Notes: generated by a model not told the origin, from the letters alone. Positions 37,645 to 46,775 are shown, numbered from the stretch's first letter. The stretch: DNA of 64,000 bases from Novosphingobium pentaromativorans US6-1 (GCF_000767465.1 NZ_CP009291.1:124001-188000); one strand, 5' to 3'. A program made the numbers and translations.

Positions 37645-38028
37645 ATGAAAGAGATTGCCGACTGCGATCGCCTCAACCGGCGGTTGACCGTTCTGCTGCA
37701 TGGCCGTTGCCGCCAGTCCAGCTGGCAGGTCTTCGATGTCGAGTTGGGCGACATTTCGGAAGGCGGCTGCTGCGTGATCGGCAATGCGGATCGCTTCGCG
37801 CAGGGCCAGCATGTTTCCTTGCGCTTCGCGACCCTTCGCAATGTCGAAGGTTCCGTGCGATGGCTGCGCGAAGACCGGATCGGCGTGGAGTTCCGCAAGC
37901 CGATCAAGGCCCGCGTGATCGAGGAACTGGCGGCGAGCTTCGGCCTGCCTGAAACGCGCTCGGCGCCTGCCGGCAATGCCCGGGCGGAATCGGGGCTTGG
38001 CAGCACACTGACCGTCAGCAAGCGATAG
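37645..38028 (+). CDS. PilZ domain protein
   Basis: A single PilZ domain, 127 residues. The c-di-GMP-binding motifs are R-x3-R in RLNRR (about residues 9-13) and D-x-S-x2-G in DISEGG (about 37-42). The body shows the usual beta-barrel pattern VSLRFATLRNVEGSVRWLREDRIGVEF. It presumably responds to cyclic di-GMP, but its effector is not known. It is the last intact gene before the tRNA-Lys fragment and island. Confidence 0.85.
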   Translation: MKEIADCDRLNRRLTVLLHGRCRQSSWQVFDVELGDISEGGCCVIGNADRFAQGQHVSLRFATLRNVEGSVRWLREDRIGVEFRKPIKARVIEELAASFGLPETRSAPAGNARAESGLGSTLTVSKR

Positions 38029-38078
38029 GCTGGCGAAGTCTTCTGGCGGGATCGCTGCGCGTGATTTCGAAGAAGGGG

Positions 38079-38123
38079 TGGTGGACGCACTAGGGCTCGA
38101 ACCTAGGACCCGCTGATTAAGAG
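38079..38123 (-). tRNA. 3' fragment of tRNA-Lys(CTT), left attachment site of the island
   Basis: Read on the minus strand: anticodon loop CTCTTAA, 3' anticodon strand TCAGC, T-arm CTAGG-TTCGAGC-CCTAG, acceptor strand TGCGTCC, A, CCA. The 5' half does not follow: the bases upstream of the loop (CCAAA) cannot pair with TCAGC. This is what remains at the left junction after site-specific integration into the 3' end of the tRNA gene. Two copies of CATGTTAGC (38156-38164 and 38220-38228) in the gap to the integrase may be arm-type sites. Confidence 0.75.
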
Positions 38124-38278
38124 TTTGGTCTGCATGGTGTTGCCACATGATAGCGCATGTTAGCGTAAGCTAGTCAAGTATCAGAAATTAAACAATAAAT
38201 GTGGACCTTATCTAGGGCTCATGTTAGCATTCGTTTGCGTGCGGTGCTTATGGCACGCTTATGAATAGGAGCGATCCG

Positions 38279-39600
38279 ATGCCACAGATGAGGCTCACCA
38301 AGGCACAAATTGATCGGGTCGCTAAGCCAGGTGGGAAGTGCGACACGCTCTTTTGGGATGAACAGCCGAGAGGATTTGGCCTCCGAGTTACACCGACAGG
38401 CAAAGCGACATTTGTCGTCCAAGGCAGGGTAGATGGATCCAAGAAGGAAGCCCGTATCACGATTGGCCCATACGGTGTTTTTACGGTCGAACAGGCGCGG
38501 GATATTGCCCGTGAGCACTTACGCACGATGCGGATGGGCTTGGATCCCCGTGATTTGAAGCGTCAGGACGAGGCAATGAAAGTGACCTTGGGAGAGGCGC
38601 TCAGCGCATATATCGATCGCCCCGGGAAGTTGAAATCGAGCACCGCAGCTGAATACCGGCGCCATGTAGAAAAAGTGTTCAAGGGGTGGAAGGACATCCC
38701 CGTTATCTCGATTACGCGAGATATGGTTCTCGACCGCCACAAGGAACTCGTTCGGCATGGTTTGGGAGGCACGCGTGCGGCGCCCGCCAGTGCGAACGCC
38801 GCGATGGTGACGCTCCGCATCCTCATTAACTTCGCCAGCCGCCAATACCGCCGCGCTGATGGCAGCCCGCTTGTGCTGCACAATCCCGTTGATGTGCTTA
38901 AAGACCATTGGGCACCGCTCGGTTCACGTACCGAACGCTATATTGACCGCCGCAAGATCGGTGAGGTGTGGAACAAGCTACATGAAGCCCGCAAAACACC
39001 TAAGAACAAGGAAGCGCTGGCTGCAATTGACCTGACAATCTTCGCGTTGCTGACGGGTGCCCGCCGGGATGAGATGGCCACGCTTACATGGGATCGCGTC
39101 AACATCGACGATAACGATCCATCCAATTGTTGGTGGCATCTGGACGACCGCAAACGTGGCGATCCCATCTGGCTCCCACTCTCGTCGCAAGCGGTGGCCC
39201 TTCTAAAGTCGCGCAGACCCGAACCTAAAGAGAGCGAGGACGCCCCGGAACCTAGTCCGTACGTGTTCCCTAGCTGGTCGAAGAGTGGCCACATCACTGA
39301 CGCGCGGGCCCCCATGGAAGCGATCAGTGGTATTGTCGGGAAACATCTCTCGCTTCACGACCTTCGCCGGTCATTCACAAATTACGCCATGCGGGAATGT
39401 CTCATTGAGAAATTCGTGTCGATCTTCTAACCGGTCACAAACCGGCGCAGGAAGACATTACGGCGCGGGCATATTTGGATCTCGTCCGCCTCGAATGGCT
39501 GCAACTGGAAGTGCAACGCATCGCTGATTGGATCGAGCAGCAAGCCGAAGTCGCTGCCAGCAGAAACGTGATTCCGCTACATGCAGCTGGAGCCGCGTAG
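38279..39600 (+). pseudogene. tyrosine integrase (P4-type), frameshifted
   Basis: Site-specific recombinase presumably acting on the tRNA-Lys 3' end. The N-terminal DUF4102 part is RLTKAQIDRVAKPGGKCDTLFWDEQPRGFGLRV, and a SAM-like core-binding region follows. The catalytic Arg is in LTGARRDEMATLTW and the HxxR in LSLHDLRRSFTNYA. The first frame stops at 39430. The rest, with the last His (LLTGHKP) and the likely nucleophile Tyr (ITARAYLDLVRLEW), continues in a second frame to 39600. One missing G at 39421 explains the switch, and the span is one base short of a multiple of three. Start 39-coded at 38279 has AGGAGCG upstream. Confidence 0.85.
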
Positions 39601-39907
39601 GGCCGGTTACAGCCCCGAAACCAGCTTGCTGCCGGGTTAGGGACGGCCACGCGCCGATCGCGCCCCACGCGGCCCCGTAGCCGAGAGCCAGTTGCGTCCA
39701 TGCGGGCCGGGGCGATGCTGGAGCCGCAGCGAGGGAGCACCCCACCTACGCTTTTTTGAATCGAGTTCGGGCGGCTTTGAAGCCTCTCCCTCCTACGCTT
39801 TTTTGGATTTTCGCCCACTCGTGGTTGCGGGTGCGAAGGTGCAAATTATCCAAGCATTATCCGCTAGCCTGTGCTAACAGAGCACTGTCGTTGCTTTTTG
39901 CATCGAT
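39601..39907. other. non-coding region with 14-bp direct repeat
   Basis: No gene is supported. The sequence CCTACGCTTTTTTG occurs twice (39745-39758 and 39792-39805), 47 bp apart. The T-runs could act as terminators for the integrase or be part of a control region. Confidence 0.4.
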
Positions 39908-40067
39908 CGGGGCCGGCACCCGTCCACGAGAAAAGTCCCGGAAACGCAGCCGGTGAGGCGCAAGGGTGAAAGCCCCCTAGGCCCCGGACACTCTGCCAGA
40001 GGGTGTTCCTCTGGTGCTGGTGACTACAGCTTAATGACGCTCTGCATGATGCGCGAACCGCATGCAG
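39908..40067 (+). ncRNA. candidate structured RNA upstream of the AlpA-like gene
   Basis: Several nested helices can be read. CGGGGCC (39908-39914) pairs with GGCCCCG (39980-39986), enclosing CCGG/CCGG and a GGTGAGGCGCAAGGGTGAAAG core. ACACTCT pairs with AGGGTGT around GCCAG (39988-40006). CTGCATG/CATGCAG with an inner ATGCG/CGCAT forms a hairpin at 40042-40067, ending 21 bp before the AlpA start codon. Its place between integrase and AlpA resembles the immunity/antisense RNA (C4-type) position of P4-like elements, but I did not match it to a known family. Confidence 0.4.
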
Positions 40068-40088
40068 GGCTATGCTGGAGTTACCTGT

Positions 40089-40316
40089 ATGTCAGCCAAA
40101 GTCCTGACCCACAAACAAGCCGCAGCCCTGATTGGCGTGACGGAGGCTACCCTTCGCTTCTGGAGAGTCCGGGGCCGCGGGCCCAAATTTACGAAGCTGT
40201 CCGATTCCAAGCAGGCAGGCGTCCGATACGACCTAGCCGATGTTGAGACCTGGAAGGCGGAACGAAAGTTTGCCAGCACCAGTGCCGCAACAGTCGGTCA
40301 CCCCGGCGACGCCTGA
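40089..40316 (+). CDS. AlpA/excisionase-like helix-turn-helix protein
   Basis: A 75-residue protein starting MSAKVLTHKQAAALIGVTEATLRFWRVRG. This MerR/AlpA-type winged helix (recognition segment TEATLRFWRVRGRGPKF) with an RYDLADVETWKAER wing is typical of phage and island excisionase/regulators. The ATG at 40089 has GGAG 10 bp upstream. It is likely to control the island's excision or its replication genes. Confidence 0.82.
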   Translation: MSAKVLTHKQAAALIGVTEATLRFWRVRGRGPKFTKLSDSKQAGVRYDLADVETWKAERKFASTSAATVGHPGDA

Positions 40317-40377
40317 ACCTGCCCCTCATGAGTAGCGGCAGGACCGTTCGAGCGACCCTGCCGCTGGAGAGATCAAC

Positions 40378-40542
40378 ATGACATGCTTTACTTACGAAAT
40401 CAGCGGTTCGGTCTGCAACCCCGCTGCCCGACAATCGCACCCAGCGTATATCGCGAAAAATCGTTCTGCATTGGAAAGTCACCTGACGCGATCTGCCTTT
40501 CCTGAATCCCGGTCATACCGGGAGGAGGCGTGCCGTGGCTGA
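40378..40542 (+). CDS. small hypothetical protein of the island
   Basis: A 54-residue reading frame beginning MTCFTYEISGSVCNPAARQS. A ribosome binding site GGAGAG sits 6-11 bp before the ATG, and its stop overlaps the GTG start of the next gene by 8 bp. These features, not similarity, support it. The function is unknown. Confidence 0.45.
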   Translation: MTCFTYEISGSVCNPAARQSHPAYIAKNRSALESHLTRSAFPESRSYREEACRG

Positions 40543-41089
40543 CCTATCGAATGCAAACCTAGACGCCGTGGCAAGCCTTGTAGCTTGGAACCCTAAGCCC
40601 CTTCGCAAGGAAGATCGTCCCTTCGACTATCCGTTGGAACGGTTGCCCGGTGTAATTGGCGATGCAGTACGGGAGGTTGCCGACTGCATGCAGGCACCTG
40701 TTGCACTTGTCGCGGCTTGCGCTTTGTCAGCGGTGTCTGCCGCGGTGCAAACTCAATTCAGCGTTCGCCGCAATCGAATCCTTTCTGGACCGGCCTCTCT
40801 CTACTTCCTCAGCGTTGCAGAGAGCGGCGAGCGCAAGAGCAGCGTGGATAGCCTCTTCATGAAACCGATTCGGGATTGGGAAGCAGCGCAGCGGAAGCGC
40901 GAGAAGGAGCTTGAAGAAGAATATAGAAAGGAAATGGCTGCTTGGGAAAAGGCCGACAGTGCTGATCGAGGTGATCCGCCTGAAAAGCCTGATCCGACAG
41001 CTAAAATGCTTCGTGTCGATGATACAGCTTGAGGTGGTCCCGCCTTCCTGTACAGGTTTGCGGCTAAGTTAAGCTCATCCGGTTGTTGT

Positions 41090-41980
41090 TTACGCCGCCA
41101 TTCTGGTGATCAGATCATGGGGGGCATGCCCCCCATGATCTGAAGCGTCGATTTGCCCATATGCCTCTGCCGGGGTTTTGCCTGCAAGGCGTGAGTGAGG
41201 CCGGTGATGGTTGTAATAGGCGAACCAGCGGGACAGGCCTGCGCGCAGTTCGGAACCCGTCTCGAAGGCGTGCAGATAGACGCACTCGTACTTCACCGAG
41301 CGCCACAGGCGCTCGATGAAGACGTTGTCCATCCAGCGCCCCTTGCCATCCATGCTGATTTTCACTTCGGCCGCCCGCAGCACGCCGGTGAAGGCCTGCG
41401 AAGTGAACTGGCTGCCCTGATCGGTGTTGAAGATGTCCGGCTTGCCAAAGCGGGCCATGGCATCCTCCAGAGCCTCGACGCAAAAAGCCGCGTCCATGGT
41501 ATTGGACAATCGCCAGGCCAGCACCTTGCGGGTGGCCCAATCCATGATCGCAACGAGATAGAGGAAGCCTCGGCGCATCGGTAGATATGTCACGTCCGCA
41601 CACCACACCTGATTGGGCCGCTCGATCTTCATGTCCCGCAGCAGATAGGGATAAATCCGATGCTCCGGGTGCGGATCGCTCGTGCGCGGGCGCTGGTAGA
41701 TCGCCGCCAGCCCCATCTGCGCCATCAGCCGTCGTACCCGGCGGCGGCCCACCGCATGACCAAGCCGCTGCAGGTGCCGCACCATCTGCCGGCTGCCGTA
41801 CCACGGACAGTCCATGAACGTCTCGTCGATTACCCGCATCAGCGCCAGCGTCTCCTCGCTCTGAGGCGCAGGCGTATAATAATAGGAAGACCGGCTGATC
41901 GACAGCAGGCGGCACTGCGCCGCGATCGACAGGCGCTGGTGAGCAGGCTCGATCAGCAATCGCCTCTGGCCCGCGCTCAT
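41090..41980 (-). CDS. IS3-family transposase OrfB (DDE domain), copy 1
   Basis: A 296-residue rve-type integrase core. The catalytic triad is visible: D in VWCADVTYLP, D in FNTDQGSQF and E in DNVFIERLWRSVKYE. The N-terminal HTH_21 helices are LSIAAQCRLLSISRSSYYY. It is read in the -1 frame relative to OrfA. The slippery heptamer T-TTT-TTG (42004-41998 on the minus strand) in the overlap would produce the OrfAB transposase by programmed -1 frameshifting. The ATG at 41980 overlaps the OrfA stop. Confidence 0.92.
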   Translation of the reverse strand: MSAGQRRLLIEPAHQRLSIAAQCRLLSISRSSYYYTPAPQSEETLALMRVIDETFMDCPWYGSRQMVRHLQRLGHAVGRRRVRRLMAQMGLAAIYQRPRTSDPHPEHRIYPYLLRDMKIERPNQVWCADVTYLPMRRGFLYLVAIMDWATRKVLAWRLSNTMDAAFCVEALEDAMARFGKPDIFNTDQGSQFTSQAFTGVLRAAEVKISMDGKGRWMDNVFIERLWRSVKYECVYLHAFETGSELRAGLSRWFAYYNHHRPHSRLAGKTPAEAYGQIDASDHGGHAPHDLITRMAA

Positions 41981-42261
41981 CGACCGGAGGCTTTCGCCAA
42001 AAAATCCCGCTCCACCAGCAATTGCCCGATCTTGGCATGCAGCTTCTCGATTTCCGCTTCGGTCTCCGTCTTCGACGCCTGCTCACCGCCGTCGAACAGG
42101 CTGGCCATCCCGTCCACCGCCTGACGCTTCCATCCCCCGATCATCGTATGGTGGACGCCGTGCTTCGCAGCCAGTTCCGCCAGCGTCAGTTCACCACGGA
42201 TCGCCTCCATCGCAACTTTCGCCTTGAATTCCGCGCTGTAGCGCTTTCTCGTCTTCTTCAT
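41977..42261 (-). CDS. IS3-family transposase OrfA, copy 1
   Basis: A 94-residue DNA-binding protein, MKKTRKRYSAEFKAKVAMEA at the N-terminus, with helix-turn-helix TLAELAAKHGVHHTMIGGWKRQAV followed by a leucine-zipper-like coiled coil (ETEAEIEKLHAKIGQLLVERDFL). The start at 42261 is the family-typical one. It carries the frameshift heptamer near its 3' end. Confidence 0.92.
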   Translation of the reverse strand: MKKTRKRYSAEFKAKVAMEAIRGELTLAELAAKHGVHHTMIGGWKRQAVDGMASLFDGGEQASKTETEAEIEKLHAKIGQLLVERDFLAKASGR

Positions 42262-43302
42262 TCCCGTCCATTCCTTAGGTCGGGATGAGCTTAACACCCT
42301 GTCCAGATTTCCAGCACCACGTCAGCTGAAGCACTCGTTTCGCACCTGACGAAGTACCCGATTGCGGCCTTCATCAGCTCTGAGGCCGGTGTGATCTTCG
42401 GTGGGCATTCCATGAAGGCGGAAAGCGTCAAACGAAACTTGGGACTGCTTAACCAACTGTGGGACGGAGGACCGGTAAATGAAGGTCGCGTCGGTAGAGG
42501 GGAAACCTATATCGAGAGCGTCCGCGTCACGATGGGTCTAATGGTCCAGCCAAGCGTCCTCGATAGCTTCTTTCAGAAGACCGAAGGGCTGGCGCGCGGT
42601 ATCGGATTTTTCGCCCGGTTTCTGTTCAGCCATCCTGAAAGCACCCAAGGTCTGCGGTTTTACAAGGAACCAGAAGCGATGCCATCGCTCGATGAATTCC
42701 AGCGGCGCGTCACTTCGCTTCTACAACTCCATGCGTTGAAGGATGATTTGGGCAGGCTGGTGACTCACCCCGTGGGTCTGGATGCCGGGGCACAGAAGGC
42801 TTGGATCTGCTTCCACGATGAGGTGGAAGAATTCATTGGGGGTGACCGCGAATACTCGACCATCAAGGATGTTGCGAGCAAAGCGGCGGAGAACGCGGCT
42901 CGGCTGGCATGCTGCCTCCACGTCTTCACGAAGTATGGTGGTCCATTCGGTGATATCGAGCATAGCACCATGGACTCCGCATGCTCTTTGATGCGCTGGT
43001 ATCTCGACGAGGCCGTTAGGTTCGGTCGAAAATCTGAAATGACTGAGGATCTGCGAAACGCAGAGCTGCTTGAGGGTTGGCTGGTGGAGAAACACAAGGA
43101 GGCAATCCGCCAGAAACGCGAAACGCTTATCACAGTGAACACAATCCGACAGAAGGGACCCAATGCCCTGCGCGGCGGTAAGCGCATTGATGATGCGTTG
43201 AGCCTTCTTCAGGACCATGGGAGACTGCGCGTGACGCAATCGCCGGGCTCCAAGACCCGGTTCGTCACGGTTGCTCCCCCAGTGATCATCGAATGGAGCT
43301 AA

Positions 43303-43877
43303 CCACAGCGTTGACTGGATCGTAGCGGTTCGTAGCGGCGGATTTCGGGGGCTCTTGCTACCTTCGTAGCGGCCCCAATCCCGCACAAATGCGCGTAAAC
43401 AGGGGTGCCGTAGCAAAAATAGCCGTTGCGGCCAGCGCGCGCTACGGCGCGGTAGCAGCGATAGCATGGCGGTGCGGGAAGATATTCAACAGCGCCCTTT
43501 TTATCTCCGTGCCAGCCAGCGCTTTTGCAGCAATGCGTACCCGACAACGGCTATTTCGCTACGATTCCAAGCTGTACGCTTGCGAAAGCGCACAAAACCG
43601 CTGTTTTCGTGGTTAGTTTCTGTAGCGAAAGCGCGGCTACGCTACCGCTATGGCCGCTAGGATCGCAGTTTGGTGCCAAAATGTCTTGGGGACGAAATGC
43701 AGATCGCTGAGTGGTAGCGGCAACCAAGACAGCGCCAAAATTAACATGAAGAATTTCCAGAATTCTTCAATACTTTGAACATGGTATGCGCAGCAGAAAC
43801 AAATTAACGCATTAACCTCGCCTTCGCTTACGTTGCTGAAAGCGATCGGGTGCTTACAAACCGATTTCGAGTGCAAT
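43303..43877. repeat. gene-free tract with 12 GTAGC/GCTAC copies (43322-43718)
   Basis: The pentamer GTAGC occurs on either strand at 43322, 43332, 43357(-), 43366, 43410, 43441(-), 43452, 43558(-), 43622, 43636(-), 43641(-) and 43714. Many copies extend to CGTAGCGR. Random expectation in about 400 bp is about one. The tract follows the DUF3987 gene immediately and has no convincing gene. It may be an iteron-like replication or regulatory region. Confidence 0.6.
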
Positions 43878-43921
43878 GTAACCGCTGCACCGGCCCCACG
43901 CAGGAGCTGACGAGGTAGCCG

Positions 43922-44503
43922 TCAGAGCGCCGTCATGGTTCGTGCGAAGGCGCAGTGGTCATGGAGGAACGAGATGATCTCGGGCACCATGCGCCAGGTA
44001 TCGGCGAGAGCGTGATTGGCGGACGGATCGTCGAGTTGCTCGATCAAGGAGGCCCCCCCGGTAAGGGTGCTGTGGCCGAGGATGGCGGCTAGCGGCAAGC
44101 CGAACTCGGGATCATCTACGAAGGGGGTCCAGGCATTCATGTCGAGATGCATCGCGGTAAAGAAGCCGTTGGCAAAGTCCTCGAGCAACACCTCGCCATC
44201 CTCGGTGCGCATATAGATCGGCGCATAGATCTCCGGCTGCTCGGCAAGCTCGATGCAGATGCGGTTGTAGCGCTGGAGAATCGTTCTGCGTGCAGGTGCC
44301 GAACTCGCGCTTCGGGTGTGTTCGCGCAGGATGCTCTTGAGCCATACGTCGGGATCGATGACGCAAGGGCCTGCCGCCAGCGCAGCGAGGAAGCCGTCGA
44401 TCGAGGAGACGCCGGCAACCGGCGGGTCGAGGGCGTCCAGCCAGATCTCGAGTTGCTCGAGCGAGAGGGTTCTGCCCCCGGATGCGTGCCGTTTGGATCT
44501 CAT
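43922..44503 (-). CDS. UPF0149/YecA family protein (IS66 passenger)
   Basis: A 193-residue UPF0149 family protein: LEQLEIWLDALDPPVAGVSSIDGFLAALAAGPCVIDPDVWL at the N-terminus, then the C-terminal helical part DTWRMVPEIISFLHDHCA. Its ATG overlaps the tnpC stop (ATGA), so it is co-translated with the transposase as a passenger. The role in transposition, if any, is unknown. Confidence 0.78.
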   Translation of the reverse strand: MRSKRHASGGRTLSLEQLEIWLDALDPPVAGVSSIDGFLAALAAGPCVIDPDVWLKSILREHTRSASSAPARRTILQRYNRICIELAEQPEIYAPIYMRTEDGEVLLEDFANGFFTAMHLDMNAWTPFVDDPEFGLPLAAILGHSTLTGGASLIEQLDDPSANHALADTWRMVPEIISFLHDHCAFARTMTAL

Positions 44504-46053
44504 GCCGCCAAGGCCTTAACCGGCTCGTGTGCAGGGCGCCAGTTCCAGGCGAGGAGACTGTCGAGTTCGTTGATCTTCACCTTCTCCGAGACGATCCGCT
44601 CCAGAACGTCGCTCAGCCATGTGTACGGATCAAGGCCGTTGAGGCGAGCTGTCTGGAGAAGTGACGCCAGGACAGCCCAGGTCTGGGCCCCTTCCTCGCT
44701 GCCGGCGAAGAGGCTCGCCTTCCTGCCCTGGGCAACATTTCGCATGCCGCGTTCGACGGTATTGGTATCGACCTCGATGCGACCGTCCTCCAGGAACAGC
44801 GTCAGCCCCTTCCAATGATTGAGCGTGTAGCGCATCGCCTTGGCCAGATCGGATTTGGGCGAGAGCTTGGGCAGTATGTCGTCGATCTGGGCCTTGATCC
44901 TGTTCATCGCTTCCCGGGCCTCGGCCTGACGGGCGATCAGGCGCTCTGCTGCGCTGCCGGTGCGCACCCGGGCCTCGATGGCGTAGACCTCACCGATCAG
45001 GGCGATGATCGCGGCAGCTTCGGGCGACGGAGATTTGCGGTAGGCGTCGACGAACTTGCGGCGAGTATGAGCCAGACAGAAGACAAGCGTGATCCCTTCC
45101 GCCCCCTTGCGGACGAGCGCCTTGTAGGCGGCGTACCCATCGACCTGCAGGATGCCCTGATAGTTGGCAAGCTGCTGGCGCGCTTCAGCCTGCCCGCGAC
45201 CGCGCGCATGGATATAGGCGACGGCGGGCCTTGCCGGGCCAGACCAGGGTCCGTCGTCGCAGGCATGGGCCCAGAACTGTGTGATCCGGGTTCGTTTTCG
45301 TCCCTTCTCGAGAACCGGCATCCGGGTCTCGTCGCAGAATATTCGGGATTGACCATGGATGTAGGCAAGCAGGCGCTCATAGAGCGCCTTGAGCCACCAT
45401 GCGACCTTGCGCATCCATCGGCTCGGGAGGGCCCGGTCGAGAATGACGCCTTGCCCTGCCAGCATCTGCAACTGCCGGTTAAGCGGGATCGACCAGGCGA
45501 AGCGCGCCGTCGCCATCCAGGCCAGGGTCGAGGTGGTGACCATCGAGCCGGGGATCGCGCGGCGCGGGGCCGGCGCCTGGACCACGCCTTCACGGCAGTT
45601 GCGGCAGGCGTAGCGCGGTCGCACGGTACGGATGACACGCACGATGGCTGGCACCCAGTCGAGAGCTTCGCTGGCGTCTTCGCCGATCCTGTGAAGCTTG
45701 CCTGCGCAGCAGGGGCAATCCAGCGCTTCGGGCTCTATCACGCGCTCCACCCGTTCGAGATGGGCGGGTAATGCCATCATGCCACGCTTCCTGCGCGGGC
45801 GCCGGATCAAGGGCCGTTCCTCGGCCACCTCGTCGTCGTTCGCCGCGGTGACCGGCGTGCTGACCAGATCGCCCAGATCGAGCAGCCCCTGATCTCCCAG
45901 GATGACGCCGGCGCGTTCCGACCGGCTGCCGAAGGCCTGATGGCCTACGCCTTTGAGCAGTGCGCGCAGCTGTGCAATTTCAGCCCGGAGCTCACACACC
46001 AAGGCTGCCATTTGCTCAATATTTTCAGAAAGATCGTCGGCTCCGGCGGGCAT
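44500..46053 (-). CDS. IS66-family transposase TnpC
   Basis: A 517-residue DDE transposase. An N-terminal leucine-zipper-like segment (ENIEQMAALVCELRAEIAQLRALL) is followed by the zinc-binding region (CPCCAGKLHRIGE, CRNCREGVV), the DDE domain (IFCDETRMPVL, LQVDGYAAYKALVRKG, NTVERGMRNVAQGRKASLFAGSEEGA) and the conserved C-terminus DPYTWLSDVLERI. It is intact. Confidence 0.93.
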   Translation of the reverse strand: MPAGADDLSENIEQMAALVCELRAEIAQLRALLKGVGHQAFGSRSERAGVILGDQGLLDLGDLVSTPVTAANDDEVAEERPLIRRPRRKRGMMALPAHLERVERVIEPEALDCPCCAGKLHRIGEDASEALDWVPAIVRVIRTVRPRYACRNCREGVVQAPAPRRAIPGSMVTTSTLAWMATARFAWSIPLNRQLQMLAGQGVILDRALPSRWMRKVAWWLKALYERLLAYIHGQSRIFCDETRMPVLEKGRKRTRITQFWAHACDDGPWSGPARPAVAYIHARGRGQAEARQQLANYQGILQVDGYAAYKALVRKGAEGITLVFCLAHTRRKFVDAYRKSPSPEAAAIIALIGEVYAIEARVRTGSAAERLIARQAEAREAMNRIKAQIDDILPKLSPKSDLAKAMRYTLNHWKGLTLFLEDGRIEVDTNTVERGMRNVAQGRKASLFAGSEEGAQTWAVLASLLQTARLNGLDPYTWLSDVLERIVSEKVKINELDSLLAWNWRPAHEPVKALAA

Positions 46054-46103
46054 GGTTGCCTATACCACACAGGCTTCCCGCCGCCACTTAAAAACCACCG
46101 ATT

Positions 46104-46457
46104 TCAGCCATAAAATGCAGGGCGACGGGCCTCTTGCGACGGCAATTTCTGCCAATCCAGACCAGACAGCAGCGCCACGCACTGCGCCCCGCTCAGAGCC
46201 AGCGTTCCACCTCGCACCGGCGGCCAATGGAACTTCCCATGGTCGAGCCATTTCGTCGCCATAACCGCGCCGGACCCGTCATGACGGACCAGCTTGACCT
46301 TATCTGCTCCCTTGTTGCGGAAGACGAAGACATCCCCGGCGCAGGCGTCATGGCCCAGCACATGCGTCACCAGTCCCATGAGCCGGTTAATCCCGGCCCT
46401 GAAGTCTACGGGCTGCGTGGCCACATAGATCCGCACGCTTCCATCGATGGGGATCAC
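46104..46457 (-). CDS. IS66 accessory protein TnpB
   Basis: A 117-residue IS66 Orf2 protein: VRIYVATQPVDFRAGINRLMGLV and GDVFVFRNKGADKVKLVRHDGSG. The GTG start at 46457 overlaps the tnpA stop (GTGA). Needed together with TnpA and TnpC for IS66 transposition. Confidence 0.9.
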   Translation of the reverse strand: MIPIDGSVRIYVATQPVDFRAGINRLMGLVTHVLGHDACAGDVFVFRNKGADKVKLVRHDGSGAVMATKWLDHGKFHWPPVRGGTLALSGAQCVALLSGLDWQKLPSQEARRPAFYG

Positions 46458-46714
46458 GCGCGGATCGCCGCCAGCACCGTGCGCAGATGGTCCGCCTCGA
46501 TCGCACCCCGGATACGAACGGTCACGTCGCGCACGATCAGTTCCATGCCGGCGGTCTGGCTCGCCTGCTCCGCTTCCGCAACGACCGTCACGGGTACGAG
46601 CCGCAATTCCTCGACAACGCCCGCTGCCCGCGCCTGTCGACGCCAATAGTGCAACAGGCCCAGGCCAACACCGTTATCCCGTGCGACCTGCGCCACCGTC
46701 CTCCCAGGCGCGAA
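46454..46714 (-). pseudogene. IS66 accessory protein TnpA, N-terminus deleted by IS3
   Basis: Retains the helix-turn-helix region (TVAQVARDNGVGLGLLHYWRRQARAAG) and the C-terminal VRIRGAIEADHLRTVLAAIRA, but its usual beginning and the IS end are lost where IS3 copy 2 begins at 46716. Confidence 0.85.
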
Positions 46715-46775
46715 GTGAGGTGGTCCCGCCTTCCTGTACAGGTTTGCGGCTAAGTTAAGCTCATCCGGTTGTTGT

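Larger units (their letters stand above)
41030..42324 (-). mobile_element. IS3-family insertion sequence, copy 1 (1295 bp)
   Basis: Ends begin TGAGGTGGT and finish ACCACGTCA (imperfect terminal inverted repeat TGAsGTGGT). It is flanked by a 3-bp target duplication GCT (41027-41029 and 42325-42327). Two overlapping transposase frames are read on the minus strand. Its sequence appears identical to the copy at 46716-48010. Confidence 0.92.
40535..43302 (+). pseudogene. DUF3987 (YfjI-like) replication-type protein, split by an IS3-family insertion
   Basis: One gene cut by an insertion at 41030-42324. The part before encodes 165 residues from a GTG start (GGGAGGAGG upstream), with the Walker-A-like ESGERKSSVD and a coiled, charged stretch KREKELEEEYRKEMAAWEKA. 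The part after resumes exactly in frame (EALVSHLTKYPIAAFISSEAG) and runs to a stop at 43302, about 489 residues in all. The family occurs next to AlpA and integrase in satellite-like islands and is thought to be primase/helicase-related. The join restores the codons GAT ACA GCT GAA GCA. Confidence 0.85.
43878..46715 (-). mobile_element. IS66-family element with UPF0149 passenger, right end deleted
   Basis: The left terminus GTAACCGCTGCACCGG at 43878 is an IS66-type end. Genes read on the minus strand are tnpA, tnpB, tnpC and a UPF0149 passenger. The other end and the tnpA start are missing, cut at 46715 by the second IS3 copy, so the element cannot transpose by itself. Confidence 0.85.

Noticed and set aside
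39745..39805. CCTACGCTTTTTTG pair as an IS end
   Set aside because: Direct, not inverted, only 14 bp, and no transposase lies between.
41115..42086. 323-codon alternative frame inside the IS3 copy
   Set aside because: Same strand as OrfB, but out of frame with the DDE motifs; a shadow that also repeats in copy 2.
43389..43710. Small plus-strand frames across the GTAGC tract
   Set aside because: Overlapping, short and composed of repeat-driven residues; no ribosome binding site.
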